Below, piece after piece: positions 1-8,771 of a DNA stretch of 64,000 bases (position 1 is the stretch's first letter; the number at the start of each line of letters is the position of its first letter). Made by a program: the position numbers and the translations under genes. The notes beneath the pieces were generated by a model. It was not told the origin of the DNA and ran no database searches. It saw nothing but the letters and a program-made list of their open reading frames with translations. Source of the stretch: Marinicella marina (GTDB taxonomy: Bacteria; Pseudomonadota; Gammaproteobacteria; Xanthomonadales; Marinicellaceae); assembly GCF_030065545.1 (NCBI RefSeq), contig NZ_JASJNC010000002.1, positions 62,001 through 126,000 of the forward strand. Reading direction: 5' to 3'.

Positions 1-1
1 T

Positions 2-922
2 CATGCCAGCTGCTTTGCTGAAATACTACCAACAATAAGCAGTCCAGTGATTTTTGAGCTGGGTGCTGGCAGTGGTCAGTTTTGTGTTGATGTTTTATTG
101 GCCTTGGATGAGCTCAACTGTTTGCCTGATGCTTACTGGATTTTCGAAGTCAGTGGCGCGTTGAAACAAACCCAACAAGAAGCGGTTAAGCAGCTGCCAG
201 CAGCATTGGCTGATCGGGTCAAGTGGTTGCACGCACCACCTGATGAGGTGTTCAATGGCATCATATATGCCAATGAAGTGCTCGATGCGTTGCCGGTGGA
301 AGTGTTTCGCTTTAAACATGATCAATATCAGCGGCTGATGCTGACCGATGAAGCGGGTCAATTGACAGAGACTTGGGATGATTTCCCCGCTGATTTGTCA
401 GCACAACTCACCCAGAAAGAGTTGCAGCTGGCAGCGGGCTACCGCTCTGAATTCATTCCCAACCTTTCGGCTTGGTTTGCATCTGTGGTGAAAAACCTGC
501 AACAAGGTGCGGTATTAATGGTTGATTATGGTTATGGACGTCCAACCTATTACCATCCTCAGCGGCACACCGGCACCCTGGTATGTCACCGCCGCCACCA
601 AGCCAATTTCAATCCATATCAGGATGTAGGCTTACAGGACATCACGGCTTTTGTGGATTTTACGGCCGTGGCAGAGGCCATGGAGTCTGTGGGTTTGACT
701 GTTTGTGGTTTCACTAATCAAGCCGATTTCTTGCTTAACAACGGCATTGATAAGCACCTCGATGCCGATGGTGAGTACCAAACTTACTTTCAACAAGTAA
801 CAGAAATGAAGCAATTGGTGATGCCTGAGGAAATGGGCGAGAAGTTCAAGGTCATTGCTGCGCACAGGAATTTACCACTGAATTTGTCCGGCTTTTCAGT
901 GAATTATTGGCAAACCCTATAA
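2..922 (+). CDS. MidA-family (DUF185/NDUFAF7-like) SAM-dependent methyltransferase, 5' end outside window
   Basis: The reading frame stays open to the left edge, so this is the C-terminal 306 residues of a longer gene. The GTG at 47 is an internal valine and not the start, because the codons before it (HASCFAEILPTISSPV) lead straight into the SAM-binding motif FELGAGSGQF. Family members run to about 380-400 residues, so roughly 80-90 are missing. Later motifs include the acidic YANEVLDALPVE segment, LMVDYGYGR and the QDVGLQDITAFVDF block, all typical of the MidA/NDUFAF7 family. Mitochondrial homologues methylate an arginine of complex I subunit NDUFS2. The bacterial substrate is not known from this sequence. 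It is cytoplasmic, with no signal peptide. Confidence 0.88.
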   Translation, partial: HASCFAEILPTISSPVIFELGAGSGQFCVDVLLALDELNCLPDAYWIFEVSGALKQTQQEAVKQLPAALADRVKWLHAPPDEVFNGIIYANEVLDALPVEVFRFKHDQYQRLMLTDEAGQLTETWDDFPADLSAQLTQKELQLAAGYRSEFIPNLSAWFASVVKNLQQGAVLMVDYGYGRPTYYHPQRHTGTLVCHRRHQANFNPYQDVGLQDITAFVDFTAVAEAMESVGLTVCGFTNQADFLLNNGIDKHLDADGEYQTYFQQVTEMKQLVMPEEMGEKFKVIAAHRNLPLNLSGFSVNYWQTL

Positions 923-952
923 CTTAGCCATGCATTCATAGCCAAATCATGC

Positions 953-980
953 TTGAATTTGTTAAGATAGGGCGCATTAT
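953..980 (+). promoter_or_regulatory. Candidate sigma-70 promoter for folE2
   Basis: TTGAAT at 953-958 and CATTAT at 975-980 are separated by 16 bp and lie 27 bp before the folE2 start. The match is by eye only. Confidence 0.4.
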
Positions 981-1007
981 AAGCATTACCCAGCAACAGT
1001 CAGTCCA

Positions 1008-1928
1008 GTGTTAGATTCAACCAACCAAACCCCAACCTTGCCAGATATTGCCGCAGAAGAGAAAGCCAAAGTCGGTGGCCAGCTGCAGTGGGTTGGCATG
1101 AGTGATATAGAAATGCCATTGGTATTGAGTGCCGATGCTGCAATTCCAAATTCAGTGGCTCGAGTCAGGGCCGAAGTGTCCTTGGATGATGAGGTGTCCA
1201 AAGGCATTCACATGTCACGTTTATACTTGGCTTGTGACGAAGTTTTCAGCCAACAAAAAATTGATTATGCAGTGTTGACTGAATTAACTCATCAGTTTCT
1301 TCGCACACACCATGAGTTGAGCAGCAATGCCTTGATTGAGGTTGAATCTGAAGCTTTGTTGCGACGTCCGGCCTTGGTCAGTGAATACGCTGGTTGGCGC
1401 TCATACCCCATTAAGTTGACGGTGGTGCAATGTCATAAATCGGGAATCAGTCAGTATTTAAGTTTTCAAGTGACTTACTCCAGTACCTGTCCGTGTTCAG
1501 CAGCGCTGGCCAGACAGCTGATACAAGAGAACTTCAAGCAAAATTTCGATGCAGAAAATTTTGACTACCAAGCGGTGGTTGATTGGCTGGGTTCAGAGAC
1601 TGGCATCAATGCCACACCCCACTCACAACGCAGTTCTGCAGTGATTAAAGTTAAATTGGATGAAGCGCAACAGCAAGTGCCGCTGCAGAAATTAATAGAC
1701 TTGGTTGAAAACGCACTTCAGACTGCGGTTCAAGCAGCCGTTAAGCGGGCCGATGAGCAAGCATTTGCTTTGAGAAATGGTCAGAATTTGATGTTTTGTG
1801 AAGATGCTGCACGCCGAATCAAGCAGGCTTTGATGAAAGACGAGCTGGTGAAGCAGTTTCACCTGCGGGTCACCCACCACGAATCACTGCACCCGCATGA
1901 TGCCACGGCTGAAGCGTACAGCGAATAA
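1008..1928 (+). CDS. folE2: GTP cyclohydrolase I type 2 (FolE2, GCYH-IB)
   Basis: FolE2 converts GTP to 7,8-dihydroneopterin triphosphate, the first step of tetrahydrofolate (and some deazapurine) synthesis. It is a metal-flexible enzyme unrelated in sequence to FolE. Signature segments are LPDIAAEEKAKVGG near the N-terminus, SLDDEVSKGIHMSRLY (about residues 63-78), the STCPCSAALARQL block with the metal-binding cysteine (about 163-175) and a histidine-rich SQRSSA/THHESLHPHD region. The length (306) suits the family. The start is a GTG with no clear Shine-Dalgarno, but the promoter elements upstream and the N-terminal motif leave little room for another. No FolE is visible nearby. The 3' end carries a 13-bp tandem duplication that includes the stop codon. 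Confidence 0.93.
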   Translation: MLDSTNQTPTLPDIAAEEKAKVGGQLQWVGMSDIEMPLVLSADAAIPNSVARVRAEVSLDDEVSKGIHMSRLYLACDEVFSQQKIDYAVLTELTHQFLRTHHELSSNALIEVESEALLRRPALVSEYAGWRSYPIKLTVVQCHKSGISQYLSFQVTYSSTCPCSAALARQLIQENFKQNFDAENFDYQAVVDWLGSETGINATPHSQRSSAVIKVKLDEAQQQVPLQKLIDLVENALQTAVQAAVKRADEQAFALRNGQNLMFCEDAARRIKQALMKDELVKQFHLRVTHHESLHPHDATAEAYSE

Positions 1929-1948
1929 GTACAGCGAATAAGTACAGC
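1918..1948 (+). repeat. 13-bp tandem duplication across the folE2 stop codon
   Basis: The unit TACAGCGAATAAG is present twice and followed by TACAGC. The first copy supplies the last two sense codons and the TAA of folE2, and the second lies just downstream. This is a recent-looking slip duplication. Confidence 0.8.
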
Positions 1949-2263
1949 ATGACTGCTAGTAAGTTAAAATAAAGACAAAATAATCATTGCTTTATTGATT
2001 TTATGCACATGGTGTCATGTTGAGGTCATAAAACAAGAATTTACTATATATATCTAAAATTCCACATCCACATATCCGTGTAAGTTGTTGATATTTAACG
2101 GCCTAATCAATATGGTTAAAAATTAACCATTCTGTCTGTGCAATCGACTGGCTGGTCTTGTTGGGCTTATTTTTGATACTTATTCACAAAGTTATCCACA
2201 GCGATTGTGGATAAAGACATTTTGCTTCATGCCATCATTGGTGGGCGGTTGTGTTGGTTTGGT
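1929..2263. promoter_or_regulatory. Intergenic region with four DnaA boxes and two palindromes
   Basis: Sites matching TTATNCACA occur at 2001-2009 (N=G), 2180-2188 (N=T) and 2192-2200 (N=C), with a reversed perfect box TGTGGATAA at 2206-2214. The last two form an inverted pair with a 5-bp spacer. Between them lies AT-rich DNA (about 2030-2135), including a perfect ATGGTTAA-AAA-TTAACCAT hairpin at 2112-2130. This resembles the make-up of a bacterial origin or a DnaA-titration locus. However, dnaA, dnaN, gyrB, mnmG and parAB are not visible here, so oriC is only a hypothesis. No gene was seen in the region. Confidence 0.5.
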
Positions 2264-3700
2264 TCAGCGGCCCGTGATACCACAACCGTTGCGCCTGAAA
2301 TCACTTATGGCTGAAGTTGTTGTGCCACTCTGTACGGCATTGACACCACCAAAATACAAGTTATGGTTATGCCATTGGGAGTGAATCGGGTTGGTCTTGA
2401 TTAACTGCTCCATTATTTGTGCACTGAATCCAGGCTCTAAGTCCAAGTGGCTGTTTTCATAGTGCATTCTCGGTGCTTCAATGGCATGTTTGAGGTGTTT
2501 TTTACCATTCACTAAGTGGTTTATGACCTGAAATAAGGTGGTTTTGATGCGATTGGATCCACCGGTACCCAGGGCGAACTGTGCATTCGGGCCCAGCACC
2601 AAGGTCGGAGACATCATAGAGCGCATGCGTTGTTTTTCCTGCCAAGCAAAAAAGCCATGGGTGTTGATGTCTTCTTCGCCCAAAAAGTTATTCAGCATAA
2701 AGCCACAATCACCAACAATTTGGCCATTGCCTTCGCCGTTTGAAAGGGTCAAGCTGGCCAAATTACCCTCGCCATCAGCCACGCTCATGTGGGTGGTGCC
2801 TCGGGATACTTCAGCCAGTGGATTGCGTTTGAGGTCATCGGCATGCTGCATGGCTTCCAATACCGCGAGCTCATCATGGCGGTTTTTTAATCGGCGTAAT
2901 TGTTCAATGATTAAATATCCGCCACTGCTGGGTTGTGGGTTGGTTAAAATTTGATATGAACCGACCGTCAATTCCAATGGGTTGCGGATTTGACATTGGT
3001 AGCTATCAAAATCGACTTGACTCAAAAGGCTTCCTTGGTTGGCGCTCAGCTCGGCAGCTATTTTTCCTTGATAAAACCAAGCGTGGTCGGACTTTGACAG
3101 GCTGTCAAGAAAACTTGCCAGCTGTGGATTTTTCCAGACACTGCCAGCATTGAACCCTTTGAATAATCCTTTACATGTATCGTTTGATTCAATGATGGGT
3201 TTAAGTATCATCGCCACATAAGCTTGTTGGTGATTGACGGTGATGCCTGTATTGGCTGCATCTATGGCCGGTTGAGCGATATCAGCCAATGGCAATGAAC
3301 ACAGCGACTCATGGATGCTGAAAATGCCAGCAGGCACGGCAGGCACAGCAGCCGCAGCTCGGCCAATGTGAAATTCTTGTTGGCGCGGGCCAAAATCCCC
3401 CATGATCGGATAAAAATCCACATCATCGATGTCAATGCTGGCGGCCGAGCGCTCAGGGGTATCAGAAAAAAAGTCTAAAACTTTGGGGCTTTGTTGGGGG
3501 CCAGAGGCAATTAAGAAACCACCGCCACCGGGTGAAGATAAAAGTGGCTCAGCCACAAATGACATCATCATTGCTGCCAAAACAGCGTCAAAAGCATTGC
3601 CACCTTGTTGTAAGATTTGGTGGGCTGCTGCTGTGGTTTTCTCGTGTCCGGATGCCACTGCATGCGGCCTTTGAGATGAAATTTTGAGCGATTTTTTCAA
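2264..3700 (-). CDS. Gamma-glutamyltransferase family protein (short, no signal peptide)
   Basis: The protein is an Ntn-hydrolase of the GGT family, which cleaves or transfers gamma-glutamyl groups from glutathione-like substrates after self-processing. The N-terminus HAVASGHEKTTAAAHQIL and QQGGNAFDAVLAA are family signatures. The nucleophile/processing threonine is T302 in RGTTHMSVAD, and MMSPTLVLGPNAQFALGTGG forms the oxyanion/substrate region. At 478 residues it is about 100 shorter than E. coli Ggt and starts directly at the catalytic fold without an export signal, so it is probably cytoplasmic. It is transcribed divergently from hemL. The true substrate cannot be told; cephalosporin acylase-like relatives share the same fold. 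Confidence 0.85.
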   Translation of the reverse strand: MKKSLKISSQRPHAVASGHEKTTAAAHQILQQGGNAFDAVLAAMMMSFVAEPLLSSPGGGGFLIASGPQQSPKVLDFFSDTPERSAASIDIDDVDFYPIMGDFGPRQQEFHIGRAAAAVPAVPAGIFSIHESLCSLPLADIAQPAIDAANTGITVNHQQAYVAMILKPIIESNDTCKGLFKGFNAGSVWKNPQLASFLDSLSKSDHAWFYQGKIAAELSANQGSLLSQVDFDSYQCQIRNPLELTVGSYQILTNPQPSSGGYLIIEQLRRLKNRHDELAVLEAMQHADDLKRNPLAEVSRGTTHMSVADGEGNLASLTLSNGEGNGQIVGDCGFMLNNFLGEEDINTHGFFAWQEKQRMRSMMSPTLVLGPNAQFALGTGGSNRIKTTLFQVINHLVNGKKHLKHAIEAPRMHYENSHLDLEPGFSAQIMEQLIKTNPIHSQWHNHNLYFGGVNAVQSGTTTSAISDFRRNGCGITGR

Positions 3701-3760
3701 AATGAATATGGCGGGCTAAAATGACCATTGTATGTCATCCCAAAATCATGTCAAAACCTT

Positions 3761-3766
3761 TATAAT
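3761..3766 (+). promoter_or_regulatory. Perfect -10 box (TATAAT) for hemL
   Basis: TATAAT lies 33 bp before the ATG at 3800. A -35 element is weak. Its position rules out the longer upstream ATG (3728) as the usual start. Confidence 0.5.
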
Positions 3767-3799
3767 AGCGGTTCATTTAATCGATGCCCAAATAATAAG

Positions 3800-5074
3800 A
3801 TGGATAACAACCACAGCCTATTCACCAAAGCACAACAGTTCATTCCCGGTGGCGTAAACTCACCAGTCAGGGCCTTCAAAGGCGTTGGCGGTGAACCTTT
3901 GTTTATAGCCACAGCAAAAGGACCCCATATGTATGACGTCAATGGCAAAGCCTATATTGACTACATAGGCAGTTGGGGGCCAATGATTGCTGGTCACAGC
4001 AATGAAGAAGTATTAGAGGCCGTTCATCAAGCGGTGGATCGTGGCTTGAGTTTTGGTGCACCGGCTGAGGCCGAAGTCACGCTGGCTGAACAAATCTGTC
4101 AAATGATTCCATCGATCGACATGGTGCGCATGGTGAACTCAGGCACTGAGGCCACCATGAGTGCGATTCGTTTGGCCAGAGGTTTTACTGGACGCGATAA
4201 AATCATTAAGTTTGAAGGTTGTTACCATGGCCATGCTGATTCATTTTTAGTGAAAGCAGGCAGTGGTGTTTTGACTTTGGGTATCCCCGGATCACCAGGT
4301 GTACCTAAAGCGGTGGCTGATTTGACTTTAACAGTGCCTTTCAATGACTTGGAGGCCCTCACTGAAGTGATGTCGGCAGTCGGTGATGAGGTGGCAGCCA
4401 TCATTGTTGAGCCAATCACCGGTAACATGAACATGATTGAACCAGCAGCCGGTTATTTGCAGGGCATGCGAGATTTGTGTGACCAACATAGTTCGGTGTT
4501 AATCTTTGATGAAGTCATGACTGGCTTCAGGGTGGCCAGGGGCGGTGCTCAAGAAGTCTATGACGTGAAACCAGACCTGACCACTTTTGGTAAAGTCATT
4601 GGTGGTGGTTTGCCGGTCGGTGCTTTTGGAGGTCGCCATGACATCATGAGTTACATTGCGCCATCTGGGCCAGTCTATCAAGCAGGTACGCTATCTGGAA
4701 ACCCATTGGCCATGGCAGCAGGTTCGGCGATGATGAAAATTGTTTCTCGCGATGGTTTCTATGAGCATTTATCGCAACAAACAGGCAAGTTGGTTAATGG
4801 TTTGCAAGCGGTGGCTGATGAGGCGGGTGTGCCTTTTTCAACTTGTCACAAAGGCGGCATGTTCGGCATGTATTTTCGCGATCAAAAAGCCGCTGGCTTT
4901 GCAGACTTGGCTGAATGCGATGAAGATCATTTCAAACGATTCTTCCATGCCATGTTGGTGCACGGCGTTTACCTCGCGCCTTCTGCTTATGAGGCGGGTT
5001 TTGTCAGTTCTAAACACAACGATGACATCATTGAACAAACATTAATTGCTGCTAAGACTGCCATCAGGGCCTGA
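3800..5074 (+). CDS. hemL: Glutamate-1-semialdehyde 2,1-aminomutase
   Basis: HemL converts glutamate-1-semialdehyde to 5-aminolevulinate in the C5 haem pathway, using PLP. The protein opens with [21 protein letters not shown], the standard HemL N-terminus. PLP-binding motifs include the phosphate-binding [12 protein letters not shown], the [10 protein letters not shown] aspartate region and the Schiff-base lysine in [18 protein letters not shown], which falls at K265 with the start chosen here, as in E. coli. An upstream in-frame ATG at 3728 would add 24 residues unlike the family and would lie before the -10 box, so the ATG at 3800 (424 aa) is preferred. The next gene starts 2 bp after the stop, suggesting cotranscription. 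Confidence 0.96.
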   Translation: MDNNHSLFTKAQQFIPGGVNSPVRAFKGVGGEPLFIATAKGPHMYDVNGKAYIDYIGSWGPMIAGHSNEEVLEAVHQAVDRGLSFGAPAEAEVTLAEQICQMIPSIDMVRMVNSGTEATMSAIRLARGFTGRDKIIKFEGCYHGHADSFLVKAGSGVLTLGIPGSPGVPKAVADLTLTVPFNDLEALTEVMSAVGDEVAAIIVEPITGNMNMIEPAAGYLQGMRDLCDQHSSVLIFDEVMTGFRVARGGAQEVYDVKPDLTTFGKVIGGGLPVGAFGGRHDIMSYIAPSGPVYQAGTLSGNPLAMAAGSAMMKIVSRDGFYEHLSQQTGKLVNGLQAVADEAGVPFSTCHKGGMFGMYFRDQKAAGFADLAECDEDHFKRFFHAMLVHGVYLAPSAYEAGFVSSKHNDDIIEQTLIAAKTAIRA

Positions 5075-5076
5075 TT

Positions 5077-6972
5077 ATGGAGCCAACCGGATGGGTTAAG
5101 GACGTTTACGATTGGATTCAAGCCAATCCTAATTGGACTGGCATACTCATCTTTTTGTTTGCTTTCACTGAATCCATTTTATTGGTTGGTATCATTTTTC
5201 CAGGTGCCGCATTTTTGGTTAGTCTGGGTGCCTTGATTGGTCTGGGTGTGTTGGACTTTTACACCGCATGGATTTGGGCAACATTGGGGGCCTTTTTGGG
5301 CGATGGCATCAGTTTTTGGATCGGTCACAAATACAAACGTAAATTGTTGCAGATTTGGCCGATATATAAATTTCCAGACCTGATTCAAAAGGGTCAAACA
5401 TTCTTCGCCAAACACGGCGGTGTCAGTGTCTTTATTGGTCGTTTTGTGGGGCCAGTCCGGCCCATCATACCGGCCATAGCTGGCATGATGGGGATGCCGA
5501 TAAAACGTTACGTTGTAATCAGTTCAGTGGCTTCTGTGTTGTGGGCGCCGTTTTATTTATTACCGGGTATGTTATTCGGCACGGCGATGGAAACCATGGC
5601 TAAAGTGGCAGTCAAATTGTCTGTGCTGGTGCTGGTCTTGGTGGTCATGATTTGGGTGGTTTACTGGTTAATCAACTTCATTTATGCCTTACTCGTGCCC
5701 CGTACGTATCAGTGGTTGAGCCGCTTATTGGCCTGGACTCAAAACCATCCGAAATTGGGTCGCCTGACTTCTGGATTGGTCGATCCCAGACAGCCTGAAA
5801 AAGGTTCTCTGGCCATGTTGGCAGTGTTGATTTTGGTGTTTTTGATTGCCACCATTTGGTTTGCTGCCATCAATGACACCATGCTGCGCTGGAACCAAAG
5901 CACCGAGTCATTTTTCTTCGCTTTCCACAACCCATGGACCTTGTTGCCGATGAAGTGGTTGTTATTTTTGGGCCATGACATCAGTATTTTAGCGGTCACA
6001 TTGGTGGTTTCACTCTGGTTGGCTTATCGCCGATTGACCTTGGTCTTACAACACTGGTTGGTGATTTCTGTTTCGGCTTATTTTTTCTCTGTTTTGATCT
6101 GCTTGATTGGTCATGATGATTGGCACATTTGGTCCTCACACCATGTGTTTTGGTTCACTTCTGTGTCTGCTTTCTGGGCGATATTGGTGGCCGGTGCCTA
6201 CCCGGTTAAATGGCGCAGCTGGCCTTATGTAGTGGCTGGTGTGTTGATTATCATTTATGCTTTCAGCACATTGTTTTTCTATCAAATGAATTTGGCCATG
6301 GTGGTTCTATCGGTACTGACAGCCAGCATTTGGTCGATGTTGATTGGTATTGCTTATCGCACCCACAGTCGCAAGCAGTTTTTGGGTTTACCAATCAAAA
6401 TTTCCTACATCACCACCACATTGCTGATGCCATTGGTGGCTTGGGTATTATTTTCCTCGGCCACTGTGGTCAACAAACCGGTGTGGCTGCAACAACAAAT
6501 GACTGCCAAAACCACTGGATGGGCCAACAACGGACAACAAACCTTGGACATTACCTTGGTTGCCAGCTTGAATGATTTTGAACAACAAATGCTGCAAGCC
6601 GGTTGGCAAACTGTACAACCCAGAACTTGGGCCAATGTTTATCGAGCCATGCAAGTTGAACCCGATGCCGAAGATTTGCCGTTGTTTTCATACGTCCATC
6701 GTGGTGAAGTAGAGCGATTGTTGATGAGTAAACGCCAGGGTGATCAATTAATCGCGCTGCGGATTTGGTCTGATTTGGGCGCAGAAGATGAGTATTATCG
6801 TGGCTCATTGACCCTGCACAGCAGAGACACCGATCTTTATTTATTCAACCATTGGGGTTATGAGGCCACACAGAAAGACAAAACAATACTGACATCGGCT
6901 TTATCAGGCAGTCAATTTGTGGTCGACAGGCTAGATGATGAATCTCTGAGAGTGATACAAAAACGCAAGTGA
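5077..6972 (+). CDS. DedA/VTT - PAP2-like - LssY C-terminal fusion membrane protein
   Basis: This 631-residue inner-membrane protein has three parts. Residues about 20-210 are a DedA/VTT domain (FIGRFVGPVRPIIPAIAGMMGM is the re-entrant signature), a family tied to undecaprenyl-phosphate and phospholipid translocation. Residues about 245-440 are a multi-helix block in the position of a PAP2 phosphatase. Residues about 470-630 match the soluble LssY C-terminal domain. The PAP2 part looks degenerate: where PSGH is expected there is SSHH (in HIWSSHHVFW), and no SRxxxxxHxxxD motif follows, so lipid phosphatase activity is doubtful. The start is 2 bp after hemL. It probably works on lipid-linked carriers at the membrane, but this is inference from the domains. 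Confidence 0.82.
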   Translation: MEPTGWVKDVYDWIQANPNWTGILIFLFAFTESILLVGIIFPGAAFLVSLGALIGLGVLDFYTAWIWATLGAFLGDGISFWIGHKYKRKLLQIWPIYKFPDLIQKGQTFFAKHGGVSVFIGRFVGPVRPIIPAIAGMMGMPIKRYVVISSVASVLWAPFYLLPGMLFGTAMETMAKVAVKLSVLVLVLVVMIWVVYWLINFIYALLVPRTYQWLSRLLAWTQNHPKLGRLTSGLVDPRQPEKGSLAMLAVLILVFLIATIWFAAINDTMLRWNQSTESFFFAFHNPWTLLPMKWLLFLGHDISILAVTLVVSLWLAYRRLTLVLQHWLVISVSAYFFSVLICLIGHDDWHIWSSHHVFWFTSVSAFWAILVAGAYPVKWRSWPYVVAGVLIIIYAFSTLFFYQMNLAMVVLSVLTASIWSMLIGIAYRTHSRKQFLGLPIKISYITTTLLMPLVAWVLFSSATVVNKPVWLQQQMTAKTTGWANNGQQTLDITLVASLNDFEQQMLQAGWQTVQPRTWANVYRAMQVEPDAEDLPLFSYVHRGEVERLLMSKRQGDQLIALRIWSDLGAEDEYYRGSLTLHSRDTDLYLFNHWGYEATQKDKTILTSALSGSQFVVDRLDDESLRVIQKRK

Positions 6973-6973
6973 G

Positions 6974-7729
6974 TCAATCAGTGGTGATGAACTGTAGGCT
7001 GAGGTTTTTGTCAAAAACCGCCTGATACCTGGCATAGGGCAGGCTACCAATATTGTCCAAAACACTTTGCACTTCACTGTCTAATCCTGAACCATTGAAA
7101 CAGTCTTCCATCAGTTTAGTTTTGAATGGCACGCCGCCAGGCATTTGTTGTAACTCAACCGAGCAACTGCCTTGGCCTGTTTGATTCTGCCACACACCTT
7201 TGAACAGCAAGACCAGTTGGTTCAAATAACGGGTCAATGTGGCGTTTTCATTGTTGAGGTACTGTTTGTCTTCGTCATTGGTGAAGGTGGCGTAGAACAA
7301 ACTGCGGTAAATTTGATCGGCGAATAATTGGCTGCTGACTTCCAACTGCTTTGGATTCAAGATGACAGCACTGATGGTCGGTTTCAATACCAAAGTGTCA
7401 TTGATAGTCAGTGTCAGGTGCATGCTGTCGCGCTCTTCGAAAAGGTTACCCTGCAGCACATAACGAATGCCAGCAAATTGCCACCCCAGCATGTTGTCAT
7501 TATCCTGTGGTGGTTCATAACGCAAAGGCATGCTGAATAGGCCAGTACTGGAAAGTGCTTTGATGATGTGGTTTTCTACTGTGACAGCTGGGCTCAAGCC
7601 ATCGCCATGGTAGTCAAAAGGCAACACCACAAAGTGGATGGGTTGGGTTTGGTCACCGACAATCAACAACTCAATTTCAGCCCTTAGGGTTGAACTCAGT
7701 AGCAGTGAAATGAGATAAATAATGCGCAT
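6974..7729 (-). CDS. Exported chimera of a TolB N-terminal domain and a TolA C-terminal domain
   Basis: A signal peptide (about residues 1-17, ending TLRA) is followed by a TolB-N-like domain at about 18-145. Its landmarks are VVLPFDYHGDG, a helix with KALSSTGLF, the FAGIRYVLQGNL strand pair and FADQIYRSLF. The TolB beta-propeller is absent. Residues about 165-247 instead resemble TolA domain III: KGVWQNQ, a cysteine strand (C189), QQMPGGVPFKTKL, C210, LDSEVQSVLDNIGSLP and AVFDKNLSLQF. The two cysteines sit where TolA domain III forms a disulfide. The protein is expected in the periplasm and might bind TolQR/Pal-side partners. It converges on the DedA gene, 1 bp between stops. The domain assignment is by eye and should be tested by profile search. 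Confidence 0.7.
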   Translation of the reverse strand: MRIIYLISLLLSSTLRAEIELLIVGDQTQPIHFVVLPFDYHGDGLSPAVTVENHIIKALSSTGLFSMPLRYEPPQDNDNMLGWQFAGIRYVLQGNLFEERDSMHLTLTINDTLVLKPTISAVILNPKQLEVSSQLFADQIYRSLFYATFTNDEDKQYLNNENATLTRYLNQLVLLFKGVWQNQTGQGSCSVELQQMPGGVPFKTKLMEDCFNGSGLDSEVQSVLDNIGSLPYARYQAVFDKNLSLQFITTD

Positions 7730-7798
7730 AAGCTGAATTTTAGCACAATGAATTTAACGCCTTGAGCAGGGCGTCACAAAGTGCTTGGTTGAAAATGC

Positions 7799-7804
7799 TA
7801 CAAT
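7799..7804 (+). promoter_or_regulatory. Extended -10 (TGCTACAAT) before the solute-binding-like gene
   Basis: TGC directly precedes TACAAT at 7799-7804, giving an extended -10. It lies 24 bp before the ATG at 7828 and supports that start over the upstream GTG/ATG candidates. Confidence 0.35.
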
Positions 7805-7827
7805 GCGAATTTTTATTGAGCCTTATC

Positions 7828-8682
7828 ATGACCAGACTCAGAATTGGTGGCGTACCAGAGCATTATAATTTACCGTGGCACATGGCCAGAAAATCTGGCG
7901 AATTACAAGCCCAGGGCATCCAGCCTGAGTGGACCGATTTTTATGAAGGAACCGGGGGCATGATCCAAGCGATTAAGAACGATGAACTGGATGTGGCGGT
8001 TTTACTCACTGAAGGTGCCATTTCAGGGATTTCCCGCAGTGCCAATTATAAAATCGTGTCGTTTTACACCGACTCTCCCATCATCTGGGGTATCCATGTG
8101 CCAGCTGATTCAGACATAGTTGATGTCAATGAAATTTACCACCACCGTTACGCCATCAGCCGATACGGCTCAGGTTCACATCTGATGCCTTATGTTCACG
8201 CCAGAGAAAAGCAATGGCCGGTTCACAAACTTCAGTTCCGCGTGATCAATAACCTAGATGGTGCGCGCATGGCTTTTCGTGAAGACAAAGCAGACGTATT
8301 CTTTTGGGAGAAGTTCACCACCAAACCATATGTTGATAACGGTGAATTCAGGCGCATCGGTGAATGTCCCACACCGTGGTCTTGTTTTGTGGTGGTGGCC
8401 AGTCACCAAACCTTGGCACTGCATGCCGATAAGGTCAAAACTTTGATTGAAGTCACTTTGCAGCATGCACAAAAGTTATATCAAGATCCCAATCGGGTTT
8501 CAATCATCGCTGATAAATTTGATTTGTTGCCAGAAGATGTTGAGGCTTGGTTTGAATACACCAAGTGGGCTAAAAAAATTGAACTAAAAAAAGAAGTTTT
8601 GGCCGAAACCACTGAGACTTTGAAGGATTTGGGTTTGGTGCATCAAAAATTTAAGGTGGAACAAACCTACCATGAGTTGTAA
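7828..8682 (+). CDS. Periplasmic-binding-protein-like (NMT1/Thi5-type) protein without signal peptide
   Basis: The 284-residue protein has the layout of a type 2 periplasmic-binding fold. It starts with TRLRIGGVPEHYNLPWHMAR, has the ligand-loop EGTGGMIQAIKNDELDVAVLLTEG, and the second-lobe entry RYAISRYGSGSHLMPYVHA. Homologous folds bind sulfonates, nitrate, pyrimidine precursors or taurine. The start at 7828 is chosen because an extended -10 lies inside the longer reading frame and the first conserved strand follows at once. With that start there is no signal peptide or lipobox, and no ABC permease or ATPase is adjacent. It may therefore be a cytoplasmic ligand sensor or an enzyme. The ligand is unknown. 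Confidence 0.65.
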   Translation: MTRLRIGGVPEHYNLPWHMARKSGELQAQGIQPEWTDFYEGTGGMIQAIKNDELDVAVLLTEGAISGISRSANYKIVSFYTDSPIIWGIHVPADSDIVDVNEIYHHRYAISRYGSGSHLMPYVHAREKQWPVHKLQFRVINNLDGARMAFREDKADVFFWEKFTTKPYVDNGEFRRIGECPTPWSCFVVVASHQTLALHADKVKTLIEVTLQHAQKLYQDPNRVSIIADKFDLLPEDVEAWFEYTKWAKKIELKKEVLAETTETLKDLGLVHQKFKVEQTYHEL

Positions 8683-8771
8683 GTACACCATCAATAAGTC
8701 GATACTTATTCGAAAAATGGGCATTCAGTCATACTACTAAAAGAATATACCCATGCCATTAAGGAGCAGAT

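Noticed and set aside
2192-2214. Inverted DnaA-box pair read as a terminator hairpin
   Set aside because: It lacks a T run, and the two arms are exact DnaA boxes accompanied by two more, which fits a protein-binding role better.
3728-3799. Longer N-terminus for HemL
   Set aside because: The extension is unlike the family and the TATAAT box lies inside it.
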